64,000 nucleotides of DNA. Origin: Nostoc favosum CHAB5714. GTDB taxonomy: Bacteria > Cyanobacteriota > Cyanobacteriia > Cyanobacteriales > Nostocaceae. Within the stretch, counting starts at the first letter, position 1. Every line of letters starts with the position of its first letter. A model generated the notes under the pieces. The model made no database searches and had not been told where the DNA came from. It worked only from the letters and a program-made list of their open reading frames with translations. The stretch lies in assembly GCF_020829495.1 (NCBI RefSeq), contig NZ_JAIVFQ010000033.1, forward strand, positions 1-64,000. Direction: 5' to 3'. Both the position numbers and the translations under genes were made by a program. Below, piece by piece: positions 8,823 to 18,051 of this stretch.

Positions 8823-9476
8823 TTAATCCCAAATTTCGTGATACCCTTGCCTGAGAGCAAAATTTCGTAAGCGAGGTAAGCATTCACGTTTATAGAAATT
8901 GGGTGCAGTTGATGGGGGTAAGTTGAATTCCTTAGCGATGTTTTTCCAGGGAGTTTCTGGAGGCAGGCGTCGCAGGATCAATATTTGGCAAGTTACCTCA
9001 GGTCGTCCTTTAACATGAGTACTGGCTAAGTCATTGTCTGGATCTGTAAAAGCCCATTGGTAAGTCTCTTCCAAAATTGGTGGAATATCAGCTGCTGCTG
9101 GCAAACTTTCGATTGCTTCCGTTGTATTTTCAATTTCCAAGCTAGATATAAAAACAGTCTTAGCTTGAATTTGGGCTTCTCTAGAGCGAAAATCTTGCAG
9201 TCGCCACTTGAGACAATTGTCGAGCCAGGTGATCACACTACAACTCTCCGGGTTATACTGCTCTGGGTTCCGGCAGAAATATAACCAAGTTTGTTGCAGA
9301 GCATCATTATAATAAGCTGTGTTCTCTTTCCAGAGTTTGCCCGATTTCATTACGACTCTAACTATCTCACTAAGTTTTTGCCGCCGCATCAAACTTTTTG
9401 CTGGATACGAACAGGCTTGGGCAACGAGATGCTGGAGTTGTTGGTTTAGATTACTTACTGTGTGGACGTTTGTCAT
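8823..9476 (-). CDS. Sigma-70-like regulator, first gene of the DUF1822/CHASE2-CHAT operon
   Basis: 217 residues. The N-terminal half (YNDALQQTWLYFCRNPEQYN, SVITWLDNCLKWRLQDFR) resembles sigma region 2 of the divergent cyanobacterial sigma-like proteins. The C-terminus (PPETPWKNIAKEFNLPPSTA, then FYKRECLPRLRNFA) looks like a region-4 helix-turn-helix. It is shorter than a primary sigma factor and is ECF-like in layout. It heads the leftward operon, with an AT-rich upstream region and a GGAGATTTT-type ribosome site before the ATG. It may control its own operon; this is inference from position. It could also be an inactive sigma homologue used as an adaptor. Confidence 0.7.
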   Translation of the reverse strand: MTNVHTVSNLNQQLQHLVAQACSYPAKSLMRRQKLSEIVRVVMKSGKLWKENTAYYNDALQQTWLYFCRNPEQYNPESCSVITWLDNCLKWRLQDFRSREAQIQAKTVFISSLEIENTTEAIESLPAAADIPPILEETYQWAFTDPDNDLASTHVKGRPEVTCQILILRRLPPETPWKNIAKEFNLPPSTAPNFYKRECLPRLRNFALRQGYHEIWD

Positions 9477-9925
9477 AGAAAATCTCCTGGTGAAATACTT
9501 GCAGAAGTAGTCTAGAGATGCCTCTGACTGTTTAAATTTCTAATAAACGAATCCATAACTTAACGTTTAATACCTGTGTTATTAGAGCTTATTATCTAGT
9601 TATCAAACTCAAGTTCAAGTTTTTCGCAAAAATTCATAAAAAGTTTTCTCACCAGTCTTTCATAGGGATTTGCCTTTTTTGTATGTAGCAATTTGCTTAA
9701 ATTACGTGAAAAATCTAAGTATATATAGGGCGCGTTAGGACGGAGACTGTAGCGCAACAAAGTCTCCGGATGGTGCATTACAAAACGCTTTTACATCCTA
9801 CATGTATTTCAAAAATCAAATATCATTCCTATAGAACTAATCTGCCTATTGAATACATAATTTATAGGACTTACGCATTGACAAGAAATATTAAATATGG
9901 ATCAATGTTAAAAACTATATCTTTC

Positions 9926-9954
9926 GTAAGGGCACAGCATTGCTGTGCCCCTAC
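9926..9954. repeat. Short hairpin repeat
   Basis: GGGCACAGCA and its exact complement TGCTGTGCCC are separated by one base, with a further 4-bp arm extension carrying one mismatch. A typical Nostoc intergenic palindrome. Confidence 0.7.
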
Positions 9955-9968
9955 AGCATGGTCTATTT

Positions 9969-10163
9969 AGGGACTTCCAAGAAATAAATTACCCAAATAA
10001 ACGTAGACGCTGCATCGGCTTGCCGCAGGCTACCACTCCAGACACAGAGAAGCCAGTGCGCCCTTGCGGTTAAGAGACTTGTAGCAACTGGCGCGACACA
10101 GAGGAATGAGGAGGAGAGAGCTTTTTCGTTAATTTTTGAGTATTTTTTTATTTGGAAGTCCCT
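9969..10163. repeat. Foldback element with AGGGACTTCCAA ends
   Basis: 195 bp with AGGGACTTCCAA at 9969-9980 and its exact inverse at 10152-10163. The inside includes the dispersed motif GGCTTGCCGCAGGCTACCAC, which also occurs near 49870. It has no coding capacity and directly abuts the next repeat. Confidence 0.7.
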
Positions 10164-10164
10164 T

Positions 10165-10310
10165 ATACCAATTCTGTATAAAGATGCGCTAAACCATATT
10201 TAAGTACAAGAAAGAAGAAAGAGAAACGAACCGCAAAGGACGCAAAGGACACAAAGAAAGAAAGAAAGAAGTTAAAAGGGTTTGGCGCAGCCTCACAAAG
10301 AAATGGTATT
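10165..10310 (+). repeat. Dispersed repeat, family C, copy 1
   Basis: It begins ATACCAATTCTGTAT, contains CGAACCGCAAAGGACGCAAA and ends with GCGCAGCCTCAC and AAATGGTAT. A second copy in the opposite orientation lies at 41993-42107. The two copies bracket most of the polyketide synthase genes. Confidence 0.7.
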
Positions 10311-10621
10311 ACGATCGCAGAATAATTAAGAAAAGCCTGAAAACTTCCTATTTTAGGTAATGCACATCACGATGCATTTGTACAGTGCGTAACTCCTAAT
10401 TTAGTTTTGTGTCACCTGTAAGTTGATTTTGGTTAAATATAAACTTTTGTAAAGATATTAAATTCCTGCGAAAATTTTAAATTTTGGAATGATGACACTA
10501 CAGAGGCAAAAAGGAAGTGGCAGGAGAGAATTCAAAGTTTAATCCCAGACAACACAACTTTGCCAAAGTCAAATCACATAATTATAAGAAGATTATCATG
10601 GCAGGCAAGCTGGAAGCTATC

Positions 10622-10726
10622 ATATCGTGTCCGGTTAAAGACTTATCATTAAGACCATACGGGGCAGAGGGAAAGAGGGGTTTCAAATTTTTGTGGTATC
10701 TGTAACTAATTAGCCGGACATGATAT
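10622..10726. repeat. Foldback element, family A, short derivative
   Basis: 105 bp with ATATCGTGTCCGG at the left and CCGGACATGATAT at the right (12 of 13 pairs). It shares the family A right-end text ACTAATTA just inside, but has lost the GC-rich core. A frame crossing it (10517-10705) is not a gene. Confidence 0.65.
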
Positions 10727-10984
10727 CAGGTATAGTTCTCATCAATGGGACAGATGATAAAAACTGGTCTTTCGATTATATTAAGGAGATGTCTAATGAG
10801 AATTGCTGGTTAGAGGAGCGTTTTATCGTCGTTTACGTTTTCAACCTGATTTATTCCTATTTTTTTAAATTTTTCACCTTTAGATCCTGATTATTTGTTC
10901 TTTGATTAATTCTATACCTGATTTTATATAGAATATTTACCTGATTTTTTCCTCTTGTATTCTAGTTGAATAAGATAGTTAATG

Positions 10985-11041
10985 TAAAGAGTGTTCACAG
11001 CAAAATTAAAAATACATAATTCAGTAGTAAAACACTCTTTA
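10985..11041. promoter_or_regulatory. Inverted repeat in the leader of the biosynthetic cluster
   Basis: TAAAGAGTGTT (10985-10995) and its perfect complement AACACTCTTTA (11031-11041) flank a 35-base loop, about 290 bp before the first synthase gene. The 10727-11326 stretch is otherwise AT-rich with no gene. The repeat could be an operator or an RNA hairpin; no regulator family is recognised. Confidence 0.35.
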
Positions 11042-11326
11042 TACCTGGGTAATATACTTAGCTTGTGTACCTCACCAACTTGAAATCTGCTGTATTTTTA
11101 ACGTTGGTTGTGAGCAAAAGTAATTTAAATGGGTTTGCGCCATAACACCAACTGCTTATATTCCTACCCAAGAGGTAGCTTACCAGTGAGAAATAAATAT
11201 GAAAATAAAAAAAGCTGAAATTTCCGTAAAACATGAATTAACCCTTGAATATTAATTAGAGCCAAATAAACCAGCAAGTTTATCAAAGTGCATCAAAATA
11301 GTTCTCTAGGAAAAGAAATAAATTAT

Positions 11327-14300
11327 ATGGATGCTCAAAGTCAAGAGCAATTGCATAGTCAACTGCAACGGGTTCCAATTGCCATTATAGGTATGTCTGC
11401 TTTATTTCCGAAAGCTAAAAACTTGCAGGAATATTGGGATAATATTATTGGCAAAGTCGATTGCATTACTGATATTCCCACTTCTCGCTGGAATATAGAC
11501 GACTACTACGACCCAGATCCTACATCTCCCGATAAAACCTACTGTAAGCGGGGTGGATTCATCCCAGACATCGATTTTAACCCTCTGGAATTTGGGCTGC
11601 CTCCAAATATTTTGGAAGTGACTGATATTGCCCAGTTACTATCGTTAGTTGTGGCAAAAGCTGCGATGGAAGATGCCGGTTACGGGGAATCGAAAAACTT
11701 TAGTAGCGATATCCACGATAAGCTTCGTCAACGCACCGGTGTAGTTTTGGGTGTGATTGGGGGATGTATGCAATTAATCGTCCCGTTGACTACTCGATTG
11801 CAATATCCTGTTTGGGAAAAAGTTCTCAAAAGCAGTGGAATGTCCGATCAAGATACGCAGAAAGTCATTGAGAAAATGAAGCTGGCTTATGTAGGTTGGG
11901 AAGAGAATTCCTTTCCGGGTTGGCTCGCCAATGTAGTTTCTGGACGGATTGCCAACCGCCTGGATTTGGGAGGAATGAATTGCGTAGTAGATGCAGCCTG
12001 TGCTAGTTCCCTAACCGCTCTGAAGATGTCTATCAGCGAGTTAATTGAGCGCCGATGCGACATGATGATCACCGGTGGGGTAGAGACTGATAACTCTATT
12101 TTCAACTATATGTGTTTTAGCAAAACACCCGCCTCATCTAAAAAAGACTATTTGAATCCTTTCGATGCGGAGTCGGATGGGATGATGGTTGGTGAAGGTA
12201 TTGGGATGTTGGTGCTGAAACGCCTTGAGGATGCAGAGCGCGACGGCGATCGCATTTATGCAGTCATCAAAGGTATGGGTACTGGTAGTGATGGGAAATC
12301 TAAGAGCATTTACGCCCCTCATCCAGAAGGGCAAACTAGGACATTACGCCGGGCCTATGAAGATGCAGGTTTTCCTCCCACGAGTATTGGGCTGATCGAA
12401 GCGCATGGTACGGGAACCCCAGTTGGTGACTTATGCGAGTTTACAGCCTTAAATGAAGTTTTCAGTGAGAACAACCTTCAAAAAGAGCATATTGCACTAG
12501 GGAGTGTCAAATCTCAGATTGGACATACTAAGGCTGCTGCGGGTTCTGCGAGTCTGATTAAAGCGGTACTGGCTCTACATCACAAGGTACTACCGCCCAC
12601 TATTAACGTTACTAATCCGAATCCTAAGTTTGGAATTGACAACTCTCCGTTTTACCTAAACACGGAGGTAAGACCTTGGCTCCAACCGGATGCAGACACA
12701 CCGAGACGAGCTGGAGTAAGTTCATTTGGTTTTGGTGGCACAAATTATCATGTAGTTTTAGAAGAATATAAGAGCGAACAAAACTTTGCTTATCGTTTGC
12801 ACAACGCTCCCCAGTCAGTTCTACTTTGGGCTGATACTCCAGAGCAGTTGTTGGCTAAATGTGAGGATGCAAAGTCACAGTTAGAATCCGCTACTGGCAA
12901 TCAATACTATAAAGAACTAATTAATTGCTCTAAATCTTCAGATATTCCTCTTGCTGCCGCCAGAGTGGGGTTTGTAGCTATATCCCAACTAGAAGTTGGG
13001 GAATTACTACAGATTGCGATTAAGCAGCTCCAAAAACAACCGCAAGCATCAACTTGGGAACATCCTCGTGGGGTTTACTACCGCAAGTTAGGTATGTCTC
13101 TTGAAGGTAAAGTGGTGGCTATGTTTCCAGGGCAGGGATCTCAATATTTGAATATGGGTAGTAAACTAGCCATTAACTTCCCTACTCTGCGCCAAGCCTA
13201 CAAATCTCTGGATGACCTCTTCATTCATAATGGTTTACAACCAGTTTCTCAAGTTGTTTTCCCTCATCCTACATTTGACAGCAATCAAAAAGCTAGCCAG
13301 ATTGAAGCTTTGCAACGGACTGAAAATGCTCAACCAGCGATCGGCGCTTTTAGTGCGGGTTTATACAAAATCCTCCAACAGGCTGGGTTCAAGGCAGATT
13401 TTGTTATGGGGCATAGCTTTGGAGAATTAACGGCTCTCTGGGCTGCTGGGGTTTTGAGTGATGCAGATTACTTCTACCTAGTTAAAGCTAGGGGTCAAGC
13501 AATGAGTAGCACAAAAAATGATGCTGATTGTGATGCTGGAAGTATGCTGGCTGTAAATGGAGAAATTCGGCAAATTCCCGAAATAATCAAGGGTTTATCT
13601 CATCTTAATGTTGCCAACTTTAATTCTCCAAATCAGGTTGTGCTATCGGGGGCAAAGCCAGAAATTGCTACCATCCAACAAATTCTGAGCAAACGCGGTT
13701 ATTCTGTCACCCCACTACCCGTATCTGCGGCATTTCATACCCGTTTCGTCAGTCATGCGTGCCAACCCTTTGCCGAAGCGATTGGGGCGATCGCTTTCCA
13801 CAGTCCAAAAATTCCCGTCTATTCCAATACCACTGGCAAAGCTTACTCAACTGAGCCTGAGAGCATTCAAAAAACCCTTGAAGGGCATCTTCTTCAGTCG
13901 GTACTGTTTGAACAAGAAATAGAGAATCTCTATGCTGCTGGTGGTTATTGCTTCGTGGAAATTGGCCCCAGACAAATCCTTACCAATTTTGTGAAAGCTA
14001 CCCTTGGCGATCGCCCCCACCTAGCGATCGCCCTAAATCCCAGTCGGGAAAAAGATAGCGATCTCCAAATGCGGCAGGCAGTTATGCAACTACGTGTAGC
14101 TGGTTTACCCTTACAAAACCTTGATCCTTATCAGTTTGAGCCTCTATCTACCGAAGTTGCAAAAAATAATCGGCTGAATATAACTCTTAAGGGCAGTAAC
14201 TATGTCAGTGAGAAAACAAAAACAGCTTTTGAAAAAGCTTTGCAAGATGGTCACCAGATACAGCCAGAAATGGTCAATCAACCTGAAACAGCTACTGCTG

Positions 14301-15361
14301 CTCAATTCGTTTCACTGACAGCTCCAACTGTCAATACAAATGTTCCCATCAATGTCACGCTACCAGAACCAACTGTCAACGCAGATATTGCCTTTTTAGA
14401 ACCTATAACTGTTAACACAGATGTGATTTCAACCGACTTTATGTCTGCGACGTCTGCACATCCGCTAACAGAGACTGCTAATACTTCAGATTTGTCTTTT
14501 ATTGTTCCTTACATTGAGTCAAAAGAAATGATGCAACCTATTTCCCAATCCGCTCATAATACCTTTCCTGTTGTAGGTACTTATTTAGAGAATGTTTTGA
14601 TCCAGTTTTATAATCATCAGTCGGAAATTCTGCGGGTACATGACCAATACCTCAAGAGTCAAGCACAATCCTCTCAATCCTTTTTCCAACTGATGCAGGA
14701 ACAATATCGTGTGCTACAAGGAAGTACTAATACCAACCGTCAGTGCATAGATTCAACTGTTGAAAAAACACTAACTAACGAGCTACAAGCTAATTTAGGT
14801 GCAACTGCCAGTACAGAAATTGCTGAACTACAGGCTACTCCTGTTGTTACTCAAGCACCAATATTAGAAACTCAACAACAGGTTCCGGCAAATACTTTGG
14901 CATTTACGACGCCAGTTGTCCAGCCACAGGTTACTTCTGTTGGTGATCAGACACCTAAACTAGAAACTCCTGTTAATACTTTGGTATCTATCACACCAGT
15001 TGCCCAAGTACAAACTAATTCAATCAATCATCTGACTATTCCATTACCCGCTACGCAAGAAAATTCATCTATAGAAACAGAGTCTTATAATGCTTCTATA
15101 GTCGAGTCTTTGTTGAGTGTAATCAGTGATAAAACAGGTTATCCAGCAGAGATGTTAGAGGCAGAAATGCACTTAGAAGCAGATTTGGGAATTGATTCAA
15201 TTAAAAGGGCCGAAATTATCGGTGCAATGCAGGATTTATTTCCTAATTTGCCCAAGTTGAGTCCAGAAGAACTAGGAGAACAGCGAACAATTGGCAAGAT
15301 TAGTGCCTACTTGGGGACAAAGATAGCAGAGGCTAAAAAAAAATGCTTCAGCGTGGTCTGA
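11327..15361 (+). CDS. PUFA/HglE-type polyketide synthase, KS-AT-ACP (truncated by a frameshift at an A9 run)
   Basis: 1344 residues from the ATG at 11327, which has AGGAAAAG 11 bases upstream; a GTG at 11288 is an alternative. KS: active-site Cys in DAACASSL (about 225), HGTGTPVGD and SQIGHTKAAAG intact. AT: FPGQGSQ (about 600) and GHSFGE (about 695). A Thr/Val/Pro-rich linker (about 1000-1260) leads to one ACP with LGIDSIKRAEI, attachment Ser about 1290. The KS and ACP are of the PfaA/HglE class used in polyunsaturated fatty acid and heterocyst glycolipid synthesis, where ketoreductase domains continue in the same chain. Here the frame ends in KKKCFSVV just after AAAAAAAAA. Skipping one base continues in frame into the next gene. 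First gene of the cluster; it starts an iterative acyl chain. Confidence 0.88.
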   Translation: MDAQSQEQLHSQLQRVPIAIIGMSALFPKAKNLQEYWDNIIGKVDCITDIPTSRWNIDDYYDPDPTSPDKTYCKRGGFIPDIDFNPLEFGLPPNILEVTDIAQLLSLVVAKAAMEDAGYGESKNFSSDIHDKLRQRTGVVLGVIGGCMQLIVPLTTRLQYPVWEKVLKSSGMSDQDTQKVIEKMKLAYVGWEENSFPGWLANVVSGRIANRLDLGGMNCVVDAACASSLTALKMSISELIERRCDMMITGGVETDNSIFNYMCFSKTPASSKKDYLNPFDAESDGMMVGEGIGMLVLKRLEDAERDGDRIYAVIKGMGTGSDGKSKSIYAPHPEGQTRTLRRAYEDAGFPPTSIGLIEAHGTGTPVGDLCEFTALNEVFSENNLQKEHIALGSVKSQIGHTKAAAGSASLIKAVLALHHKVLPPTINVTNPNPKFGIDNSPFYLNTEVRPWLQPDADTPRRAGVSSFGFGGTNYHVVLEEYKSEQNFAYRLHNAPQSVLLWADTPEQLLAKCEDAKSQLESATGNQYYKELINCSKSSDIPLAAARVGFVAISQLEVGELLQIAIKQLQKQPQASTWEHPRGVYYRKLGMSLEGKVVAMFPGQGSQYLNMGSKLAINFPTLRQAYKSLDDLFIHNGLQPVSQVVFPHPTFDSNQKASQIEALQRTENAQPAIGAFSAGLYKILQQAGFKADFVMGHSFGELTALWAAGVLSDADYFYLVKARGQAMSSTKNDADCDAGSMLAVNGEIRQIPEIIKGLSHLNVANFNSPNQVVLSGAKPEIATIQQILSKRGYSVTPLPVSAAFHTRFVSHACQPFAEAIGAIAFHSPKIPVYSNTTGKAYSTEPESIQKTLEGHLLQSVLFEQEIENLYAAGGYCFVEIGPRQILTNFVKATLGDRPHLAIALNPSREKDSDLQMRQAVMQLRVAGLPLQNLDPYQFEPLSTEVAKNNRLNITLKGSNYVSEKTKTAFEKALQDGHQIQPEMVNQPETATAAQFVSLTAPTVNTNVPINVTLPEPTVNADIAFLEPITVNTDVISTDFMSATSAHPLTETANTSDLSFIVPYIESKEMMQPISQSAHNTFPVVGTYLENVLIQFYNHQSEILRVHDQYLKSQAQSSQSFFQLMQEQYRVLQGSTNTNRQCIDSTVEKTLTNELQANLGATASTEIAELQATPVVTQAPILETQQQVPANTLAFTTPVVQPQVTSVGDQTPKLETPVNTLVSITPVAQVQTNSINHLTIPLPATQENSSIETESYNASIVESLLSVISDKTGYPAEMLEAEMHLEADLGIDSIKRAEIIGAMQDLFPNLPKLSPEELGEQRTIGKISAYLGTKIAEAKKKCFSVV
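15335..15343 (+). other. A9 homopolymer at the end of the KS-AT-ACP gene (frameshift or slippage site)
   Basis: Nine A residues lie 16 bases before the TGA at 15359-15361. Shifting by +1 (reading 8 A) gives KKNASAWSDNQQPQINHR, continues through 15363-15413 without a stop and enters the next gene at its ATG (15414) in the same frame. Candidates are a sequencing error, a real mutation, phase variation or transcriptional slippage. Confidence 0.8.
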
Positions 15362-15413
15362 TAACCAGCAACCTCAAATAAATCACCGCATTCGGCGCTG
15401 TCTGGTCAAACTT

Positions 15414-16100
15414 ATGCCTCTATCTGTACCTGATTTCTGGCAATTTACTCTACCTGAGTTTCATACTTGTCTACTTACAGATGACGGTTCCCTGACCACC
15501 AATAGATTAGCTAAACTATTGAGCGAGGAAGGTTGGCAAGTAGTTGTTCTTAGCTTTCCTCAATCTATGATTATGGAGCGCCCACCTCTACCCCAAGGAG
15601 TGAATCGCGTCGTACTTGCGGATTTTAGTGAAGAACATCTGCAACAGCAACTGGCAATTATCTCACAGACTTATGGTTTGATTGGAGCTTTCATCCATCT
15701 ACATCCCGAACATAAGGTATGTGATTCTAAATCTGAAAAGTCCATCCTCAAGAGTGTATTTCTTTTAGCAAAGCACTTAAAGCGATCGCTCAATCAAGTT
15801 GCACAAACAGGACGTAGTTGTTTCCTCACTGTTGCTCGTCTTGATGGTGAGTTTGGACTAGGGGCAACAATTGACTTCAGCGCCATTAGTGGTGGTCTGT
15901 TCGGTCTTACAAAAACTCTCAATCTGGAGTGGGAAGGAGTGTTTTGCCGAGCAATCGACCTGAGTCCCGAATTAAATGCAGAAGCTTCAGCAAACTTGAT
16001 TATGGCTGAACTGCACGATCCTAATTCCCTAATTTTGGAAGTTGCATATAACTCTCAGGGAAGAGTAACTTTAGCATCCGAAACAGCATCTATCGCTTAG
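15414..16100 (+). CDS. Structural (pseudo) half of a ketoreductase domain, separate fragment of the PUFA-type synthase
   Basis: 228 residues as an independent frame. It reads as the non-catalytic N-terminal half of a PKS ketoreductase: TNRLAKLLSEEGWQVVVLSF, LIGAFIHLHPE, SCFLTVARLDGEFG, SGGLFGLTKTLNLEW and AIDLSP, with no glycine-rich NADPH loop. In related synthases this segment joins the preceding ACP and the following catalytic KR. Its frame is open upstream to the A9 run at 15335, so it is probably the continuation of the KS-AT-ACP gene rather than a gene with its own start. I see no good ribosome site before 15414. It ends at a TAG, and the catalytic KR begins 154 bases later in another frame. 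Confidence 0.7.
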   Translation: MPLSVPDFWQFTLPEFHTCLLTDDGSLTTNRLAKLLSEEGWQVVVLSFPQSMIMERPPLPQGVNRVVLADFSEEHLQQQLAIISQTYGLIGAFIHLHPEHKVCDSKSEKSILKSVFLLAKHLKRSLNQVAQTGRSCFLTVARLDGEFGLGATIDFSAISGGLFGLTKTLNLEWEGVFCRAIDLSPELNAEASANLIMAELHDPNSLILEVAYNSQGRVTLASETASIA

Positions 16101-16254
16101 TAATCCACAGGTATAACTTAGAGCGGTTTTACAGCAGATTAAAAGCTGGGTTTCTTGAAGGTTATACATAACACATAACAAAGGTTAAACCACAGAAACC
16201 CGCTTTGTTTAAGCTCATCTCAATCCCTGTGTTGGCGCACTAAAAATAAGTAAA
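16101..16254 (+). other. 154-bp spacer that separates the two halves of a ketoreductase
   Basis: It contains an imperfect inverted repeat, AAAGCTGGGTTTCT (about 16141) and AGAAACCCGCTTTG (about 16195), and is flanked by the short direct repeat AGTAA (16099 and 16249). It has stops in the neighbouring frames. It looks like a small foldback insertion or its remnant, but I could not define its ends securely. Confidence 0.45.
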
Positions 16255-18021
16255 ATGAATAGAAATACCAAAATTGATTCATCATCCGTTATTCTTGTTA
16301 GCGGTGGAGGAAGAGGGGTTACAGCGCAATGCACCATCAAATTAGCAAAGCAATATCAGTGTAAATTTATATTGCTTGGCCGCTCTCAACTTGCTAAAAC
16401 TGAACCGGAATGGGCTAAAGACTGCTATAATGAAACTGAAATAAAAAAACGGATTATGCAGGATTTAATTGCCCAAGGCGATAAACCTACACCTGTAAAA
16501 ATCCAAAAAGCATTTAATTATTTATCAGCCCAGCGAGAAATTAGCACAACACTCTCTACGATTCAACAAGCTGGAGGGCAAGCAGAATATCTCAGTGTCG
16601 ATATTACCAATTATTCTGCTTTACAGGTGGAATTAGCACCAATCGTTCAGCGACTAGGGCAAATTACAGGAATTATTCATGGGGCTGGTAACTTAGCAGA
16701 TAAGTTAATTGAAAACAAAACAGAGCAGGATTTTGAAACTGTTTATACTGCTAAAGTTGAAGGTTTAGAAAGCTTAATTAATTCTGTAAAACCAAATCAA
16801 TTAAATTTCATTGTTCTCTTTTCCTCCTTTGTAGCTTTTTATGGTAATCCAGGTCAATCGGATTATGCACTAGCCAACGAAATACTCAATAAAACAGCCT
16901 ATTTACTCCAGCGTAAATACCCTTATTGCCGCGTAGTTTCTATCGGTTGGGGCCCTTGGGATGGCGGGATGGTTACACCACAATTAAAGAAGTTCTTCGA
17001 GCAGCTAAATATGGAACTAATCCCGATGGAAGTTGGGAGCCAGATGTTAGTTAATGAACTGAATTATTCTAATCATGGAACTGCACAAACTTTGATAATT
17101 AGCAGCCCAATTGTAGCCCAAAGAAAACAGCTAAATCCTGAGTTACAGTCATTTCGGATTCGCCGGAAATTAACATTAGCAGCCAACCCATTTGTCTACG
17201 ATCACGTAATTGGCGGTAATCCAGTTTTGCCAGCGATGTGCAGCATAGCATGGATTGCTAATACTTGTGAGCAACTTTACCCAGGTTACAAATTTTTTAA
17301 TTGTAACAGTTACAAAGTTCTTAAGGGAATTATTTTCGATGAAACTCTTGCAAAAGAATATTTCTTGGATTTAAAGGAAATTAATAAATCTGATTCTGGA
17401 GAAATAAATTTTGAAGCGTTGCTATGGAGCGAAAGTAGCAAAGGTATACCTCATTATCATTACAGTGCTCAAATAAAGCTTGTACAGGAAATTCTTTCAG
17501 CGCCTACTTATAAAGAATTTACTCAAAATCAAGATCCAGAGGTATTCAGTCTTTTACCTTATGAAAATGGAATGTTATTTCACAGACCAATTTTTCAGGG
17601 AATAAAACGGATTCTCAATATCACTTCTGATAAACTAACTGCTCAATGTTTATTAGACAATGTTGAAGTAGAAAAACAAGGGCAATTTCCCTTACAAACA
17701 TTCAATCCTTACACATCTGATATTTTATTTCAGTGCCTATTAGTTTGGGTCAGACACTTTTATAATTTAGGTAGCTTACCCTTGAAAGTGCAAAATCTGA
17801 AACAGTTCAGACCGATTCCATTAGACCAAGAATTTTATGTTTCTGTAGAAGTTTTATCAGAAAGTGAAAGTAATGTATATGCTAGCGCCACAGCACATGA
17901 TGCTCAAGGGCAAGTATATATCCATATTTCACAAATGCAAGTTACTACAAGTGAACGGCTTAACCTTCTTTTCTTAAACAATTCTTGTTTAGAAATAGAT
18001 AACTCAAAAATTGTTAATTAA
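16255..18021 (+). CDS. Catalytic ketoreductase plus dehydratase-like domain of the PUFA-type synthase
   Basis: 588 residues. Residues 8-270 are an SDR-type KR: VSGGGRGVTAQ (NADPH loop), FSSFVAFYGNPGQSDYALAN (Ser, Tyr and Asn), SIGWGPWDGGM. From about 300 a hotdog-fold dehydratase-like domain follows, with FVYDHVIGGNPVLPAM; the HVIGGNPVLP part fits the HxxxGxxxxP dehydratase motif. KR followed by DH is the usual C-terminal part of PfaA/HglE-type synthases, so this is probably the rest of the preceding two frames. The frame is open upstream to 16213 without a convincing ribosome site. It would reduce and dehydrate the beta-keto intermediates. 30 bp separate it from the next gene. Confidence 0.78.
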   Translation: MNRNTKIDSSSVILVSGGGRGVTAQCTIKLAKQYQCKFILLGRSQLAKTEPEWAKDCYNETEIKKRIMQDLIAQGDKPTPVKIQKAFNYLSAQREISTTLSTIQQAGGQAEYLSVDITNYSALQVELAPIVQRLGQITGIIHGAGNLADKLIENKTEQDFETVYTAKVEGLESLINSVKPNQLNFIVLFSSFVAFYGNPGQSDYALANEILNKTAYLLQRKYPYCRVVSIGWGPWDGGMVTPQLKKFFEQLNMELIPMEVGSQMLVNELNYSNHGTAQTLIISSPIVAQRKQLNPELQSFRIRRKLTLAANPFVYDHVIGGNPVLPAMCSIAWIANTCEQLYPGYKFFNCNSYKVLKGIIFDETLAKEYFLDLKEINKSDSGEINFEALLWSESSKGIPHYHYSAQIKLVQEILSAPTYKEFTQNQDPEVFSLLPYENGMLFHRPIFQGIKRILNITSDKLTAQCLLDNVEVEKQGQFPLQTFNPYTSDILFQCLLVWVRHFYNLGSLPLKVQNLKQFRPIPLDQEFYVSVEVLSESESNVYASATAHDAQGQVYIHISQMQVTTSERLNLLFLNNSCLEIDNSKIVN

Positions 18022-18051
18022 TAATACTTAGTTATATATAAGGAAATACAA

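Noticed and set aside
9596..9778. 60-codon frame on the minus strand
   Set aside because: It has no ribosome site, recognisable domain or sensible context, and lies in an AT-rich repeat-bearing gap.
10517..10705. 62-codon frame on the plus strand
   Set aside because: Its second half is the short family A repeat, and it has no family resemblance.
11288..11326. GTG start at 11288 for the KS-AT-ACP gene
   Set aside because: The ATG at 11327 has a better placed AGGAAAAG, and the added residues are not part of the KS. The alternative cannot be excluded.
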